Below, piece after piece: positions 1 through 8,876 of a stretch of DNA of 64,000 bases. The first letter of the stretch is position 1; the number at the start of each line of letters is the position of its first letter. Source of the DNA: Cyanobium sp. NS01 (GTDB taxonomy: Bacteria; Cyanobacteriota; Cyanobacteriia; PCC-6307; Cyanobiaceae); NCBI RefSeq assembly GCF_014280235.1, contig NZ_CP047940.1, forward strand, positions 1,488,001-1,552,000, written 5' to 3'. Made by a program: the position numbers and the translations under genes. The notes under the pieces were generated by a model. The model was not told the origin of the DNA, made no database searches, and was given only the letters and a program-made list of their open reading frames with translations.

Positions 1-568
1 AGAGGCTGAGGGCCACCTGGCCACCGTGGGCGCGGGCCACCTCCGCCGCCGCGATGAAGGCCTGTTTGGCGGCCTCGCTGTCCCAGAGATAGCCCTCCAG
101 GTAGAGCAGCTTGGCGTCAGCCACCATCGAGAGATCGAGATCGGCGGGGTCGAGGCCCACCGACGCGCCCAGGTAGGTGCACATGGTGCGCTGGGCATCA
201 GGGCTCACCAGGATCAGGCAGCGGGCCGTGGAGGGACCGCCGGTGGCCGCGGGCGTGTCGAAGCGGGCCCCGGCGGCGCGGATGTCATGGGCAAAGATGG
301 CGCCGAGTTGGTCGTCACGCACCCGGCCGATGAAGCCGGCCCGCCCGCCCAGCTGGGCCACCCCGGCCAGGGTGTTGGCGGCCGAACCGCCGGAGGTTTC
401 CAGCCCAGCCCCCAGCCGGGCGTAGAGCTGCTCAGCCTGCTCGGCATCCACCAAGGCCATGCTGCCCTTGGTGAGGCCTTCGCTGGCGAGGAAGGCGTCG
501 TCGGCGTGCACCAGCACATCCACGATGGCGTTGCCGATGCCGACGACATCGAGACTCTTGACGGTCAT
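1..568 (-). CDS. PfkB-family sugar/adenosine kinase, 3' end cut by window edge
   Basis: Reading leftward from ATG at 568-566, the protein begins MTVKSLDVVGIGNAIVDVLV and runs open to base 1, giving about 189 residues. This is the ribokinase/PfkB N-terminal half: the GNAIVD strand, the GGSAAN substrate-binding motif and the following AGVAQLGG stretch are all visible. Cyanobacterial homologues are annotated as carbohydrate or adenosine kinases of about 330 residues, so the ATP-binding C-terminal part lies outside the window. The gene starts 5 bases after the purA stop, so the two are probably cotranscribed, which would suit a nucleoside substrate. The true substrate cannot be read from the sequence. 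Confidence 0.85.
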   Translation of the reverse strand, partial: MTVKSLDVVGIGNAIVDVLVHADDAFLASEGLTKGSMALVDAEQAEQLYARLGAGLETSGGSAANTLAGVAQLGGRAGFIGRVRDDQLGAIFAHDIRAAGARFDTPAATGGPSTARCLILVSPDAQRTMCTYLGASVGLDPADLDLSMVADAKLLYLEGYLWDSEAAKQAFIAAAEVARAHGGQVALSL

Positions 569-573
569 GGGGT

Positions 574-1893
574 TCAGGCGCTGAGGAGGGCGCGTTTGGG
601 GCCGTGGATCGGGTCTTCCATCACGATGGTCTGGTCGCGATCGGCCCCCAGGGAGATGATCGCGATCGGCACCTCCATCAGCTCAGCCAGGAAGCGCAGG
701 TAGCTCATCGCCGTGGCGGGGAGCTCATCAAAGGTGCGGCATTCGGCCGTGGAGCTCTGCCAGCCCGGCAGGGTCTCGTAGATCGGCTTGCAGCGGGCGA
801 ACACCTCGGCGCTGCTGGGGAAGTGCTCGATGCGCTGGCCGTCGAGTTCGTAGGCCACGCACACCTGGATGGCATCGAGTTCATCGAGCACGTCGAGCTT
901 GGTCACCGCCAGGCAGTCGAGCCCGTTCACCTCCACGGCGTAGCGGCCGATCACACCATCGAACCAGCCGCAGCGCCGGCGGCGCCCGGTGGTGGTGCCG
1001 TACTCGCCGCCGCGATCGCAGAGGTGGTCGTTGAGGCTGCCCTCCAACTCAGTGGGGAAGGGGCCCTCGCCGACCCGGGTCGTGTAGGCCTTGGCCACGC
1101 CGATCACCCGGTCGATCAGGGTGGGGCCCACGCCGGCGCCGATGCAGGCGCCGCCGCTCACCGGATTGGACGAGGTGACGTAGGGGTAGGTGCCGTGGTC
1201 GAGGTCGAGCAGCGTGCCCTGGGCCCCCTCGAACAGGATGTTCTGCCGGGCGCGGGCCGCCTCGTGGATGGTGCGGGTGCAGTCCACCACGTGGGGGGCG
1301 AGGCGCTCGCCGTAGCCCAGGTAGTCCTCCACCACGGACTCAAAGTTCAGGGGCTCGATGCCGTAGAGCTTCTCGAGGATTTCGTTCTTCTCGGCCAGGG
1401 GACCGGCGAGGCGATCCCGCAGCCGGTCGCCATCGAGCAGGTCGATGACGCGGATGCCGTTGCGCTCGGCCTTGTCGGCATAGGTGGGGCCGATGCCGCG
1501 GCCGGTGGTGCCGATGCGCCGGTCGCCGCGACGCTGCTCCATGGCCTGATCCAGCAGGCGGTGGTAGGGCATGGTCACATGGGCCGTGGAGGCGAGCCGC
1601 AGGCCGCTCACGTCGATGCCGAAGCCCAGCAGCATGTCCAGCTCCTCCAGCATCACCCGCGGGTCCACCACGGTGCCCGAACCGATCAGGCAGATGGTGT
1701 CGGGATAGAGGATGCCGGAGGGGATCAGGTGCAGCTTCAGCACCTTGTCGTCAACGACGATCGTGTGGCCGGCGTTCACCCCGCCCTGGTAACGCACCAC
1801 CACATCTGCCGAGCGGCTCAGCAGATCGGTGATCTTGCCCTTGCCCTCGTCACCCCACTGCGCACCGATGACGACGACGTTGGCCAAGGACAC
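574..1893 (-). CDS. purA: Adenylosuccinate synthetase
   Basis: This enzyme joins IMP and aspartate using GTP, the first committed step from IMP to AMP, in the cytoplasm. The 439-residue product has the usual family length. Near the N-terminus it shows the GTP P-loop region [11 protein letters not shown], then NAGHT with the catalytic His, GTTGRGIGP, and the late TKLDVL base-recognition motif. The ATG at 1893 fits the family start ([17 protein letters not shown]). It is followed after 5 bases by the PfkB kinase and preceded by psb27 in the same direction. Nothing is missing or odd. Confidence 0.98.
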   Translation of the reverse strand: MSLANVVVIGAQWGDEGKGKITDLLSRSADVVVRYQGGVNAGHTIVVDDKVLKLHLIPSGILYPDTICLIGSGTVVDPRVMLEELDMLLGFGIDVSGLRLASTAHVTMPYHRLLDQAMEQRRGDRRIGTTGRGIGPTYADKAERNGIRVIDLLDGDRLRDRLAGPLAEKNEILEKLYGIEPLNFESVVEDYLGYGERLAPHVVDCTRTIHEAARARQNILFEGAQGTLLDLDHGTYPYVTSSNPVSGGACIGAGVGPTLIDRVIGVAKAYTTRVGEGPFPTELEGSLNDHLCDRGGEYGTTTGRRRRCGWFDGVIGRYAVEVNGLDCLAVTKLDVLDELDAIQVCVAYELDGQRIEHFPSSAEVFARCKPIYETLPGWQSSTAECRTFDELPATAMSYLRFLAELMEVPIAIISLGADRDQTIVMEDPIHGPKRALLSA

Positions 1894-1971
1894 GGCGGCC
1901 CGCAGCCGCTTCAGAGCACAACTGCAGAGACTCTCAGATCAAGGTCCCGTTCGTCAAAAGAACCGGCCGGC

Positions 1972-2403
1972 TCAGGCGCCGCGCACCACGTTCTTCTCGG
2001 CCTTCAGCAGCTCCTTGCTGACCCGCTCACGCAGGGCCTCGGGCAGGGGCCGGTTGGGGTAGTTGGCGTAGTGCCCGGCGAGGGAATTGAGCGCCGTCTG
2101 CATCGTGGTGAAAGAGGAGAGCCCATTCACGGCGTTGCGGGGGCGGTAACGGGCCATGTACTCATTGATCAGTCCGCGGGCCTCCTGCTCCGCCTCGGCG
2201 CGGGAGGGATCGTCGGCTTGGAGACCCACCGTGGTGATCAGCACGTCGGCCACCGCCACCGTGTCGTCCACGTAGCTGCCGCTGAGCCCATCGGCGCTGC
2301 TGCAGCCGGCGAGCAGCAGACACAGCCCCAGGCAACCGGCCAGCAGGGATCGGCTCCAGCGTCCCAGCAGGCGCCGAAGGGAGCTCAGAAGGTCGGCGGC
2401 CAT
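1972..2403 (-). CDS. psb27: Photosystem II assembly lipoprotein Psb27
   Basis: Psb27 binds the lumenal side of CP43 during photosystem II assembly and repair, before the oxygen-evolving cluster is finished. The 143-residue product has an N-terminal hydrophobic signal ending in a lipobox (LLLAGC, Cys34), so it should be a lipid-anchored thylakoid-lumen protein. The mature part carries the four-helix Psb27 signature, including YVDDTVAVADVL and the C-terminal RVSKELLKAEKNV helix. It sits between proS and purA on the same strand, 44 bases from proS. Length and lipobox fit cyanobacterial Psb27 well. Confidence 0.93.
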   Translation of the reverse strand: MAADLLSSLRRLLGRWSRSLLAGCLGLCLLLAGCSSADGLSGSYVDDTVAVADVLITTVGLQADDPSRAEAEQEARGLINEYMARYRPRNAVNGLSSFTTMQTALNSLAGHYANYPNRPLPEALRERVSKELLKAEKNVVRGA

Positions 2404-2447
2404 GGCGTGGGTGCGGATCGGGCGATCCTACGGACCCCGGCTGTCGC

Positions 2448-4277
2448 CTAAGCCGCGGGCAGCCCGCGGCGCTCGGCCGTCAGACGGGGCAGCAGATGAT
2501 CGAGCAGCCCATCGGCCGCCAGGTCGGTGCGCTGACTGCCGGCCCGCTGCACCAGTTCCACCTGGCCGTCGGCCGCACCCCGGCCCACCACGACCCGCCA
2601 GGGAATGCCGATCAGATCGGCATCCTTGAACTTCACCCCGGCCCGCTCGCTGCGGTCGTCGAGCAGGGTCTCCACCCCCGCTGCCGTGAGCTCGGCGTAG
2701 AGCCGCTCGCCCAGGGCCAGCTGCAGCGGCTCCCCCGTGTTGGCCACCACCACGATCACCTCGAACGGCGCGATCGCCGTGGGCCAGCAGATGCCGCTGG
2801 CGTCATGGTGCTGCTCCACCGCCGCCTGGGCCAGGCGCGACACGCCGATGCCGTAGCAGCCCATCCACAGGGCCTCCTCACTGCCGGATTCGGTGCTCAC
2901 GGTGGCCCCCAGGGCCGTGGCATAGCGGCGGCCCAGCTGAAAGATGTGGCCCACCTCAATGCCGCGGCTGGCCTCCAGGCACTGGCCCGGATCGTGCCGG
3001 CAGCGGTCGCCGGGCTGGGCGGCCCGCAGGTCGAGGGCTTCGGGCCTCGGGCAGAGCGCACCCCAGGCCGCTCCCAGCCGGTGCTGATCCAGCTGGTTCG
3101 CGCCGCACACAAAAGCGTCCAGCTCTGCGGCGGTGGCATCGGCCAAGCGCAGGAAGGCCGGAGTCCAGCGGCGGGCACCCGCGAGGCAGGCGTCGGCCAG
3201 ATCGGGCCCGAGATAGCCGAAGGGGAGCGGGGCCAGCCCCTCCCTGGCCACGGACTCCTCGCTGAGCGGGGCAATCTCCAGCAGAGTGCCGTGGCTGGGG
3301 GAACAGCGGGCGCTCACCACATTGGCCAGCTTCACGCTGTTGAGCTGCTGGTCGCCCCGCAGGCTCACCAGCAGGGGCAGCTCGGCCCCGTCGTCGAAGC
3401 GGGCCAGCAGCAGCAGCACCTTGAGGATCTGGCTGGCGTCAACGTCATGGGCCTGGACCAGGGCCTCGATCGTGCCCTGGCCCGGGGTGCTGAGCAGCTC
3501 TCCGGCACCGGCCAGGCGGGGGCCACCGATCAGGGGGCGGGGCTCGGGGGCCAGCGCGCTGGCCCGTTCCTGGTTGGCGGCATAGCGGCCATCCGGGCTG
3601 CTGAGGATCAGGTCCTCGCCGGCCTCGGCGGTGACCATGAACTCCTGGCTGGCGGAGCCACCGATGGCACCGCTATCGGCCTCCACGGCCACGGCCCGCA
3701 GGCCGCAGCGGCGAAAGATGCGGCTGTAGGCCTGATCCATGGCCCCATAGGTGCGGCGCAGGCAGGCCTCATCGGCATGGAAGGAATAGCCGTCTTTCAT
3801 GATGAATTCCCGGCCCCGCATCAGGCCGAAGCGGGGCCTGATTTCATCGCGGAACTTGGTCTGGATCTGGTACAGATGCACCGGCAGCTGGCGGTAGGAG
3901 CGCAGCAGATCGGCGGCCAGAACGGTCACCACCTCCTCGTGGGTCGGACCGAGGCCGAGTTCGCGCCCCTGGCGATCCTCCAGGTGGAACATGATCCCCT
4001 CGCCGGCGGTGTAGCCGCTCCAGCGGCCGCTGCGCTGCCAGAACTCGGCCGGCTGCAGCTGCGGCAGGAGGGTTTCCAGCGCCCCGGTGGCCTCCATCTC
4101 CTGGCGCACGATCGCCTTCACCTTCTGCAGCACCCGCCAGAGCAAGGGCAGGTAGGCGTAGATGCCGCTGCCCAACCGGCGGATGTAGCCGGCCCGCAGC
4201 AGCAATTTGTGGGAGGGAATCTCGGCCTCGGCGGGATCGTCCCTGAGCGTCACCAGCATCAGGCGGGAGACGCGCAT
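2448..4277 (-). CDS. proS: Prolyl-tRNA synthetase (bacterial type with editing insertion)
   Basis: The enzyme charges tRNA-Pro with proline. The 609-residue product starts MRVSRLMLVTLRDDPAEAE, the usual bacterial ProS N-terminus. Class II motifs are visible: motif 1 around LRAGYIRRLGSGIYAYLPL, motif 2 at FRDEIRPRFGLMRGREFIMK, and motif 3 at CYGIGVSRLAQAAVEQHHD. Between motifs 2 and 3 there is a roughly 180-residue insertion that fits the YbaK-like domain which clears misacylated Ala-tRNA-Pro. The C-terminal anticodon-binding domain (PFEVIVVVANTGE onward) is complete. It is first in a leftward group with psb27, purA and a PfkB kinase. Confidence 0.98.
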   Translation of the reverse strand: MRVSRLMLVTLRDDPAEAEIPSHKLLLRAGYIRRLGSGIYAYLPLLWRVLQKVKAIVRQEMEATGALETLLPQLQPAEFWQRSGRWSGYTAGEGIMFHLEDRQGRELGLGPTHEEVVTVLAADLLRSYRQLPVHLYQIQTKFRDEIRPRFGLMRGREFIMKDGYSFHADEACLRRTYGAMDQAYSRIFRRCGLRAVAVEADSGAIGGSASQEFMVTAEAGEDLILSSPDGRYAANQERASALAPEPRPLIGGPRLAGAGELLSTPGQGTIEALVQAHDVDASQILKVLLLLARFDDGAELPLLVSLRGDQQLNSVKLANVVSARCSPSHGTLLEIAPLSEESVAREGLAPLPFGYLGPDLADACLAGARRWTPAFLRLADATAAELDAFVCGANQLDQHRLGAAWGALCPRPEALDLRAAQPGDRCRHDPGQCLEASRGIEVGHIFQLGRRYATALGATVSTESGSEEALWMGCYGIGVSRLAQAAVEQHHDASGICWPTAIAPFEVIVVVANTGEPLQLALGERLYAELTAAGVETLLDDRSERAGVKFKDADLIGIPWRVVVGRGAADGQVELVQRAGSQRTDLAADGLLDHLLPRLTAERRGLPAA

Positions 4278-4432
4278 AGCCGAGGGTTCCGAAGAGGCCG
4301 GAAGCTACCACCGCTGACCCCTGAGGGCGGCAGGAGCGCTGGGCACACGGGCGGCAGTAACGGCTGCCACAGCTGCCGGCCGGGGGCTCTGCTAGCTTTC
4401 CAAAGCAATCCAATTCATCTCATCTGAGACTC

Positions 4433-4957
4433 ATGCGTTCCCCCGCGGGTGACGCCCCTGCCCCGGCACCACCGTCGCTCCAGCCCTACGCGCCCCTTGC
4501 TGATGGGCGCCCTGCTCAGGATGGGCGGGCCGACCTCACCACCCCTGCGGAAACCGGGAACGCCGATGCTCTGATCAGCATCGATGAGGTGCAGAAGGTG
4601 CTCAGTCGATCGAGGGCATCGGTGTATCGCTACACCAACACCGACCCCCGCAACCTCAATCCCCCCTTCAATCCCCGCCGCCTCAACCCGGAATACCGCA
4701 GCGATCAGAAGGATCCCCTCCTGTTCCACCCCCATGAGGTGGCCCGCTTCGCCAGGGACGTGCTGCGGATCAAGGAGGTCACCGTGGAGGTGCTCAACGC
4801 CCCTTCCACCGCCACCCATCAGCTGCTCGGCGCCATTCTCGACGAACTGCGCTCCATCCGCACCGAGCTGGCCCGGGTGAGTCCCCCTCCAGCCATCGCG
4901 GTGGCCCCGAGTGAACTCTCCTCACGCCACGACAATCAGTCGCGCCCAGCAGCCTGA
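4433..4957 (+). CDS. Hypothetical protein with AlpA/MerR-like helix-turn-helix
   Basis: The 174-residue product is transcribed divergently from proS across a 155-base spacer. After a Pro/Ala-rich N-terminal tail of about 45 residues there is a compact segment beginning ALISIDEVQKVLSRSRASVYRYT. It resembles the short helix-turn-helix of AlpA/MerR-like DNA-binding proteins. It is followed by an Asn/Pro-rich loop, then HPHEVARFARDVL, and a C-terminal amphipathic helix (LGAILDELRSIRTELARV) that could mediate oligomerisation. This pattern suggests a small DNA-binding protein, but no target can be named. The family assignment is by motif resemblance only. Confidence 0.7.
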   Translation: MRSPAGDAPAPAPPSLQPYAPLADGRPAQDGRADLTTPAETGNADALISIDEVQKVLSRSRASVYRYTNTDPRNLNPPFNPRRLNPEYRSDQKDPLLFHPHEVARFARDVLRIKEVTVEVLNAPSTATHQLLGAILDELRSIRTELARVSPPPAIAVAPSELSSRHDNQSRPAA

Positions 4958-5125
4958 AGGCCAGAGGCAGCGACAGCTCGCCTGGAACCTGCCCCCCACC
5001 GCCTCAGGGGGTGCCAGAATCAAAACGGTAATTTTCCTTCTGTCAGTCCGGTCTTCCCCGGGCCCCATCCACCCAGCTGAACAGACCATCGTTTCAGCCG
5101 GCGTGATCGGGCCTTGACCGTCCCC

Positions 5126-5443
5126 ATGACCTCCACCATCTCCAGCTTCAGGCCCTCTGAATCGGCCCCAGCGTCCACCCGGTCTTCCAGCGACGCGAGC
5201 CCCTCAGCGGCCGCCCTCCCTGACCCCAGCGATGACCCCCACAGTCCGGGCGGAGAACCCCTTGCCTTCCTGATGGGAGCGGCCATCGCCCTGCTCACCG
5301 CCATCGTCCCCCTGGCCACCGTGGTGGCAGGACGTCCCAGCCCCCCGGGCCCCTACCTGTTCTATGGATCTCAGCCACCTGCCGGCATCCCCAGCGCCAG
5401 GGCTGGTGAACCTGGTGGTGGAGATCCCCGCCGGCAGCCGTAA
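5126..5443 (+). CDS. Hypothetical small single-pass membrane protein overlapping ppa
   Basis: From ATG 5126 (an in-frame TTG lies at 5114) this frame codes about 105 residues. A Ser/Pro-rich soluble N-terminus is followed by one convincing transmembrane helix (AFLMGAAIALLTAIVPLATVV), then a Pro-rich tail. The 3' 80 bases overlap ppa in another frame, and the C-terminal residues there look like a shadow of ppa. The helix and its position ahead of ppa argue for a real gene, while the overlap and low-complexity ends argue against. I treat it as plausible with unknown function. Confidence 0.45.
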   Translation: MTSTISSFRPSESAPASTRSSSDASPSAAALPDPSDDPHSPGGEPLAFLMGAAIALLTAIVPLATVVAGRPSPPGPYLFYGSQPPAGIPSARAGEPGGGDPRRQP

Positions 5444-5897
5444 CAAATACGAATACAACAGCGTCGCCGGCGTGATGGCCCTCGATCGGGTGCTGCACTC
5501 CTCCGTGCGCTACCCCTTCGACTACGGCTTCATCCCCAACACCCTCGCCGACGACGGCGCTCCCCTGGACGCCATGGTGATCATGGAGGAGCCCACCTTC
5601 GCGGGCTGTCTGATCCGGGCCCGGCCGATCGGGATCCTCGACATGGTGGATGAGGGCTGCCACGACGGCAAGCTGCTGTGTGTGCCGGAGGTGGGATTCC
5701 GCCAGCAGCACATCCACTCCATTCGACAGATCGCCCCCGACACCCTCGAAGAGGTGGCGGAGTTCTTCCGCACCTACAAGAACATGGAGGGGCGGATCAC
5801 CCTGATCCAGGGTTGGCTCGACCCCGAGGCGGTGCCAGCCCTGCTGAAGCACTGCATCCAGGCAGCACTCCAGAGCCAGCCCAGCCCCCGGAGTTAG
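5364..5897 (+). CDS. ppa: Inorganic pyrophosphatase
   Basis: Soluble family I pyrophosphatase splits the PPi released by biosynthetic reactions into phosphate. The 177-residue product begins MDLSHLPASPAPGLVNLVVE and shows EIPAGSRNKYEY, the Asp-rich metal site region (DYGFIPNTLADDGAPLDAMV) and KDGK-like and EIxxF positions typical of the family. The start fits the homologues even though it overlaps an upstream small ORF by 80 bases. Its stop shares bases with the stop of the convergent methyltransferase gene (5894-5897), so no room is left for a terminator between them. Confidence 0.95.
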   Translation: MDLSHLPASPAPGLVNLVVEIPAGSRNKYEYNSVAGVMALDRVLHSSVRYPFDYGFIPNTLADDGAPLDAMVIMEEPTFAGCLIRARPIGILDMVDEGCHDGKLLCVPEVGFRQQHIHSIRQIAPDTLEEVAEFFRTYKNMEGRITLIQGWLDPEAVPALLKHCIQAALQSQPSPRS

Positions 5898-6568
5898 CTG
5901 GCGCGCTGCAGCAGGAAGCCCTCGTAACCCAGGGCCTGGAACACCCTGGCCGGATCGCTGAAGCCGGCGGCATTGACCAGGGCCGTGAGCCGGGCCACCC
6001 CGATCGGGTGCAGACCGTGGGTGAGGGCCGTGAGCTCGCCGTCTGCGCTGCTCGCCAGAGCCTCGAGGCCGCTGGCGCGCTGGAACCCCAGCCAGGCCTG
6101 CTGCACCTGGGCCTCCAGCGGCGAGCGCTCGGGGGCCATCAGGTCAACGAGCACCAGCTGGCCGCCCGGCTCGAGGCTGCGGGCCAAGGCGGTGAGGAAG
6201 GCCAGCTTGGTGCCGTCGTCAGGCAGCGACTGCAGCACCAGCACCGACAGGGCGCCGGCGAAGCAACCCCTGGTCTCCAGGTCTTCCACCCTGGCCTGGC
6301 GCCAGTCAATGCCCTCGCCGCCAAGCCGCTGGCGGGCCGCCGCCAGCATCTCCGCTGAGGGATCGAGGGCGGTGATGCGCCAGTCGGGGCGCTGGGCCCG
6401 GGCCTCGACCAGCTCGGCGCCGGTGCCGCAACCCGCCACCAGCACCGCAGCCCCCTCGAGGCCAGCCCGGGCGGAGGCGGCCAGCAGAGCCACCGAGAGG
6501 CGGGCCAGGCTCGCGTAGCCCGGGATCAGCTGCTGGGCGGTGAGGTCGTCAGCCTGGGGAACAGCCAA
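5894..6568 (-). CDS. Class I SAM-dependent methyltransferase
   Basis: The 224-residue product has the Rossmann-fold methyltransferase motif I (VLVAGCGTGAELVEA, residues about 40-55), an acidic post-I position (ITALDPSAEML) that would bind the SAM ribose, and a motif IV/V region (LSVLVLQSLPDDGTK). It then has LEPGGQLVLVDLMAP, which closes the fold. Such proteins methylate diverse small molecules and the substrate is not evident. The gene runs convergently into ppa with a 4-base stop overlap and lies divergent from the ferredoxin gene. Confidence 0.85.
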   Translation of the reverse strand: MAVPQADDLTAQQLIPGYASLARLSVALLAASARAGLEGAAVLVAGCGTGAELVEARAQRPDWRITALDPSAEMLAAARQRLGGEGIDWRQARVEDLETRGCFAGALSVLVLQSLPDDGTKLAFLTALARSLEPGGQLVLVDLMAPERSPLEAQVQQAWLGFQRASGLEALASSADGELTALTHGLHPIGVARLTALVNAAGFSDPARVFQALGYEGFLLQRAS

Positions 6569-6651
6569 GAACGCGCAACAAGTGCTTCGATGCTAGGCAG
6601 GGGGTACCCGGGGGCCTTAGGTTTGCGGACGCGTTTCACCCTTGATCGGCC

Positions 6652-7011
6652 GTGCCCACCATCCGATTCGAACAGGAAGGCCAGCAGGTCGGTTGCATCG
6701 AGGGGGCCAACCTCCGCAAGGCCGCTCTCGATGCCGGCATCAACCCCTACAAGGGCTTCAACAATGTCAATAATTGCGGCGGCATCGGCCAGTGCGGCAC
6801 CTGCGTGATGGAGGTGCTGGAGGGCCTGCAGAACCTCTCCCCCCGCAGCGATGTCGAGGAGGTGTACCTGGCCGATCGCCCCGCCAACTACCGCCTCAGC
6901 TGCCGCACCAGTGTCAATGGCGACGTGACAGTGCGCACCCGCCCCGCCGATGGCGTGGGCAAGGGCACCAACAGCCTGGTGGGCGCCCTCAAGGCCCTGG
7001 TGGGCCGCTGA
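6652..7011 (+). CDS. 2Fe-2S ferredoxin-like protein
   Basis: The 119-residue product from GTG 6652 (VPTIRFEQEGQQVGC) is a beta-grasp ferredoxin. The cluster-binding cysteines are visible as NNCGGIGQCGTCVMEV plus LSCRTSVNG near residue 85. After the ferredoxin domain there is a short Gly/Lys tail. It differs from photosynthetic PetF in its longer CGGxxxCGxC context and resembles plant/cyanobacterial 2Fe-2S proteins of unknown partner. It probably transfers electrons in the cytoplasm. The ArsC/Spx-like gene begins 19 bases downstream, so the two are likely cotranscribed. Confidence 0.88.
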   Translation: MPTIRFEQEGQQVGCIEGANLRKAALDAGINPYKGFNNVNNCGGIGQCGTCVMEVLEGLQNLSPRSDVEEVYLADRPANYRLSCRTSVNGDVTVRTRPADGVGKGTNSLVGALKALVGR

Positions 7012-7030
7012 AGCTCGGCCCCGCCCGGCC

Positions 7031-7390
7031 ATGAAGCTCTACAGCTATTCCGGCTGCAGCACCTGCCGCCGGGCCATCGCCTGGCTGCGGCAGCACGGCC
7101 TGACGGTGGAGCTGATCGACATCACCCTCACCCCGCCCGGCCGGCCCCTGCTGGAGCAGGCCCTGACGCAGCTCGGCCGGGGGCGACTGTTCAACACCAG
7201 TGGCCAGAGCTACCGGGCCCTGGGCGCCGCCACCGTGAAGGCCATGGACGACAGTCAGGCCATCGAGGCCCTGGCCGCCGATGGCCGGCTGATCAAGCGC
7301 CCCCTGCTGGTCAGCGACGACGGCCGCCTGCTGATCGGCTTCAAGCCCGAGGAGTGGCAGACCCTGCTGGAGGAGGGGGCGGCACCGTGA
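7031..7390 (+). CDS. ArsC/Spx/MgsR-family thioredoxin-fold protein
   Basis: The 119-residue product starts MKLYSYSGCSTCRRAIAWLR and so has the N-terminal CxxC of the Spx/ArsC/MgsR group. It ends with KRPLLVSDDGRLLIGFKPEEW, the usual RP-containing cis-Pro region and C-terminal helix. In other bacteria these proteins are arsenate reductases or redox-sensing RNA polymerase-binding regulators; the sequence does not settle which. ATG 7031 is chosen because the longer frame upstream has no family similarity. Its 3' 50 bases overlap the end of the convergent membrane-protein gene. Confidence 0.88.
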   Translation: MKLYSYSGCSTCRRAIAWLRQHGLTVELIDITLTPPGRPLLEQALTQLGRGRLFNTSGQSYRALGAATVKAMDDSQAIEALAADGRLIKRPLLVSDDGRLLIGFKPEEWQTLLEEGAAP

Positions 7391-8855
7391 GGGCATCCAG
7401 CTCCTGCAGCAGCGACTCGATGCCGGCGCGGCTGATCTGGGTGAGGTAAGACCCCTTGAGCTGCTCCAGCAGGGCACAGAGCAGGCCCTGGGAGCGCTCC
7501 AGGGCCGGTCCGCTCTCCAGCGCCACGGCCAGTTCCTCCCAGAAGCGGTCCACGAAGCGCTGCAGCAGCTCCAGCTGGGCGTCATCGCGGCGCGACAGGC
7601 TGCTGCCGGCATTGCGCGAGAGCTCCAGCAGGCTCTCCACCATGCCGTTGGCCAGCTGGCGGCTGAGACCGCTCTCCATCTGCATCAGCGGCTGCAGCTG
7701 CCGCAGCGGCGGCGGCACCACCGTGCGATCCAGGCTCTGGCGCAGGCTGTAACTCAGCACCCCCTGGAGCTCCGGAGCCAGGCGCGGGGCCACCTGACTG
7801 AGCAGCAGGGGCGCCCAGATCCGCACCAGCTCGGCCAGCTCCCGCTCATCGCGGCTGCTGGCCACGCTCTGGTGGCTGCGCAGGCTGCGGATGCGCTGCG
7901 GCCACTGGCGCGAGCGGATCAGACCCTGGATGCCATCCAGCAGCTGCAGGGCCAGCACCTCGAACAGCTCCACCGCCAGGAGGGCAACCACGCCCCTGCT
8001 CACCACGGCACGCAGGGGCTCCAGATTCACCAGCCCGGAGGTCTGCAGCCGCTCCCCCACGGGCACGATGCGCAGCCAGCGCCAGAAGGGCAGCAGCAGG
8101 GGCAGGTCGGTCCAGCGCCTCAACAGCACCTCGTGCCAGGCCAGGCCAGGCAGCCGCCGCTTGATCCGGATCAGCCGCTGCAGGATGTCCAGCAGGAACA
8201 CGCTCTGGAACAGCAACAGGTCGATACGCCAGAAGTGGTCCGTGGGCCGGCCGTTCTCGTCGATCGAACGCCAGTAGTTGGTCTCCACCAGGGGCAGCAC
8301 CTGGTCGGCCCAGAAGCGCCGCTCGCCCGCCCAGGGGTTGCTGGCCAGCCACTCGGGGCTGAGCAGCCGCTGGGCGGAATCCTTGGAGGAGTCGAGGTCG
8401 GCGCGCTGGCGCAGGCGGTTCTTGATCTTCTCCAGCGTGCCGGCCCGGTCGGAGGCCAGGAAGGGGTTGCTGTCCACCATCTGGGCCATCAGATCCGCCT
8501 GGCGCTGCAGCAGCCTCGTCTTCAGGGCGGGGTCGGCGGCAGGCTGGTCCATCACCCGCTCCAGCTCCTGGAACTGCTTCAAGAAGGTGCTGGTTTCCCG
8601 ATGGGGCTCAATCCCCTTGATCGGATCCACCCAGGGGGTGATGTCCGGGATGAAGGTGAGCGGCACCGCCAGGGGCACCGAGGGAATCGGATAGAGGTTG
8701 CGCTGCAGCCAGAAGGTGCGCAGGGGCACATAGGTGATGTCGAAGGCCACCCAGAGCAGGTTCAGCGTGGCCCAGATCGCCACGAACCGATCCCAGGCGA
8801 TGGCCCCCAGGCCGGCGGGAACAGGTCGGGATCGCTGCCAGCGGGGACGGGCCAT
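7341..8855 (-). CDS. Conserved cyanobacterial hypothetical membrane-associated protein
   Basis: ATG 8855 gives 504 residues beginning MARPRWQRSRPVPAGLGAIA. An N-terminal hydrophobic stretch (WDRFVAIWATLNLLWVAFDI) could be a membrane helix. It is followed by a region rich in aromatic and proline residues, a second hydrophobic segment near LLLFQSVFLLDILQRL and another near VVALLAVELFEVLAL. The C-terminal half is helical and charged with no catalytic motif I recognise. The frame remains open upstream to 9497, but that part is antisense to lepB. The gene is divergent from lepB and its last 50 bases overlap the convergent ArsC-like gene. Function unknown. Confidence 0.8.
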   Translation of the reverse strand: MARPRWQRSRPVPAGLGAIAWDRFVAIWATLNLLWVAFDITYVPLRTFWLQRNLYPIPSVPLAVPLTFIPDITPWVDPIKGIEPHRETSTFLKQFQELERVMDQPAADPALKTRLLQRQADLMAQMVDSNPFLASDRAGTLEKIKNRLRQRADLDSSKDSAQRLLSPEWLASNPWAGERRFWADQVLPLVETNYWRSIDENGRPTDHFWRIDLLLFQSVFLLDILQRLIRIKRRLPGLAWHEVLLRRWTDLPLLLPFWRWLRIVPVGERLQTSGLVNLEPLRAVVSRGVVALLAVELFEVLALQLLDGIQGLIRSRQWPQRIRSLRSHQSVASSRDERELAELVRIWAPLLLSQVAPRLAPELQGVLSYSLRQSLDRTVVPPPLRQLQPLMQMESGLSRQLANGMVESLLELSRNAGSSLSRRDDAQLELLQRFVDRFWEELAVALESGPALERSQGLLCALLEQLKGSYLTQISRAGIESLLQELDALTVPPPPPAGSATPRA

Positions 8856-8876
8856 CGGCAGGGCTGGGGGTAAGGC

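Noticed and set aside
604-2451. 615-residue open frame on the + strand
   Set aside because: It is antisense to purA and psb27, His/Gly/Ala-rich with no domain, and arises from high GC lowering stop frequency.
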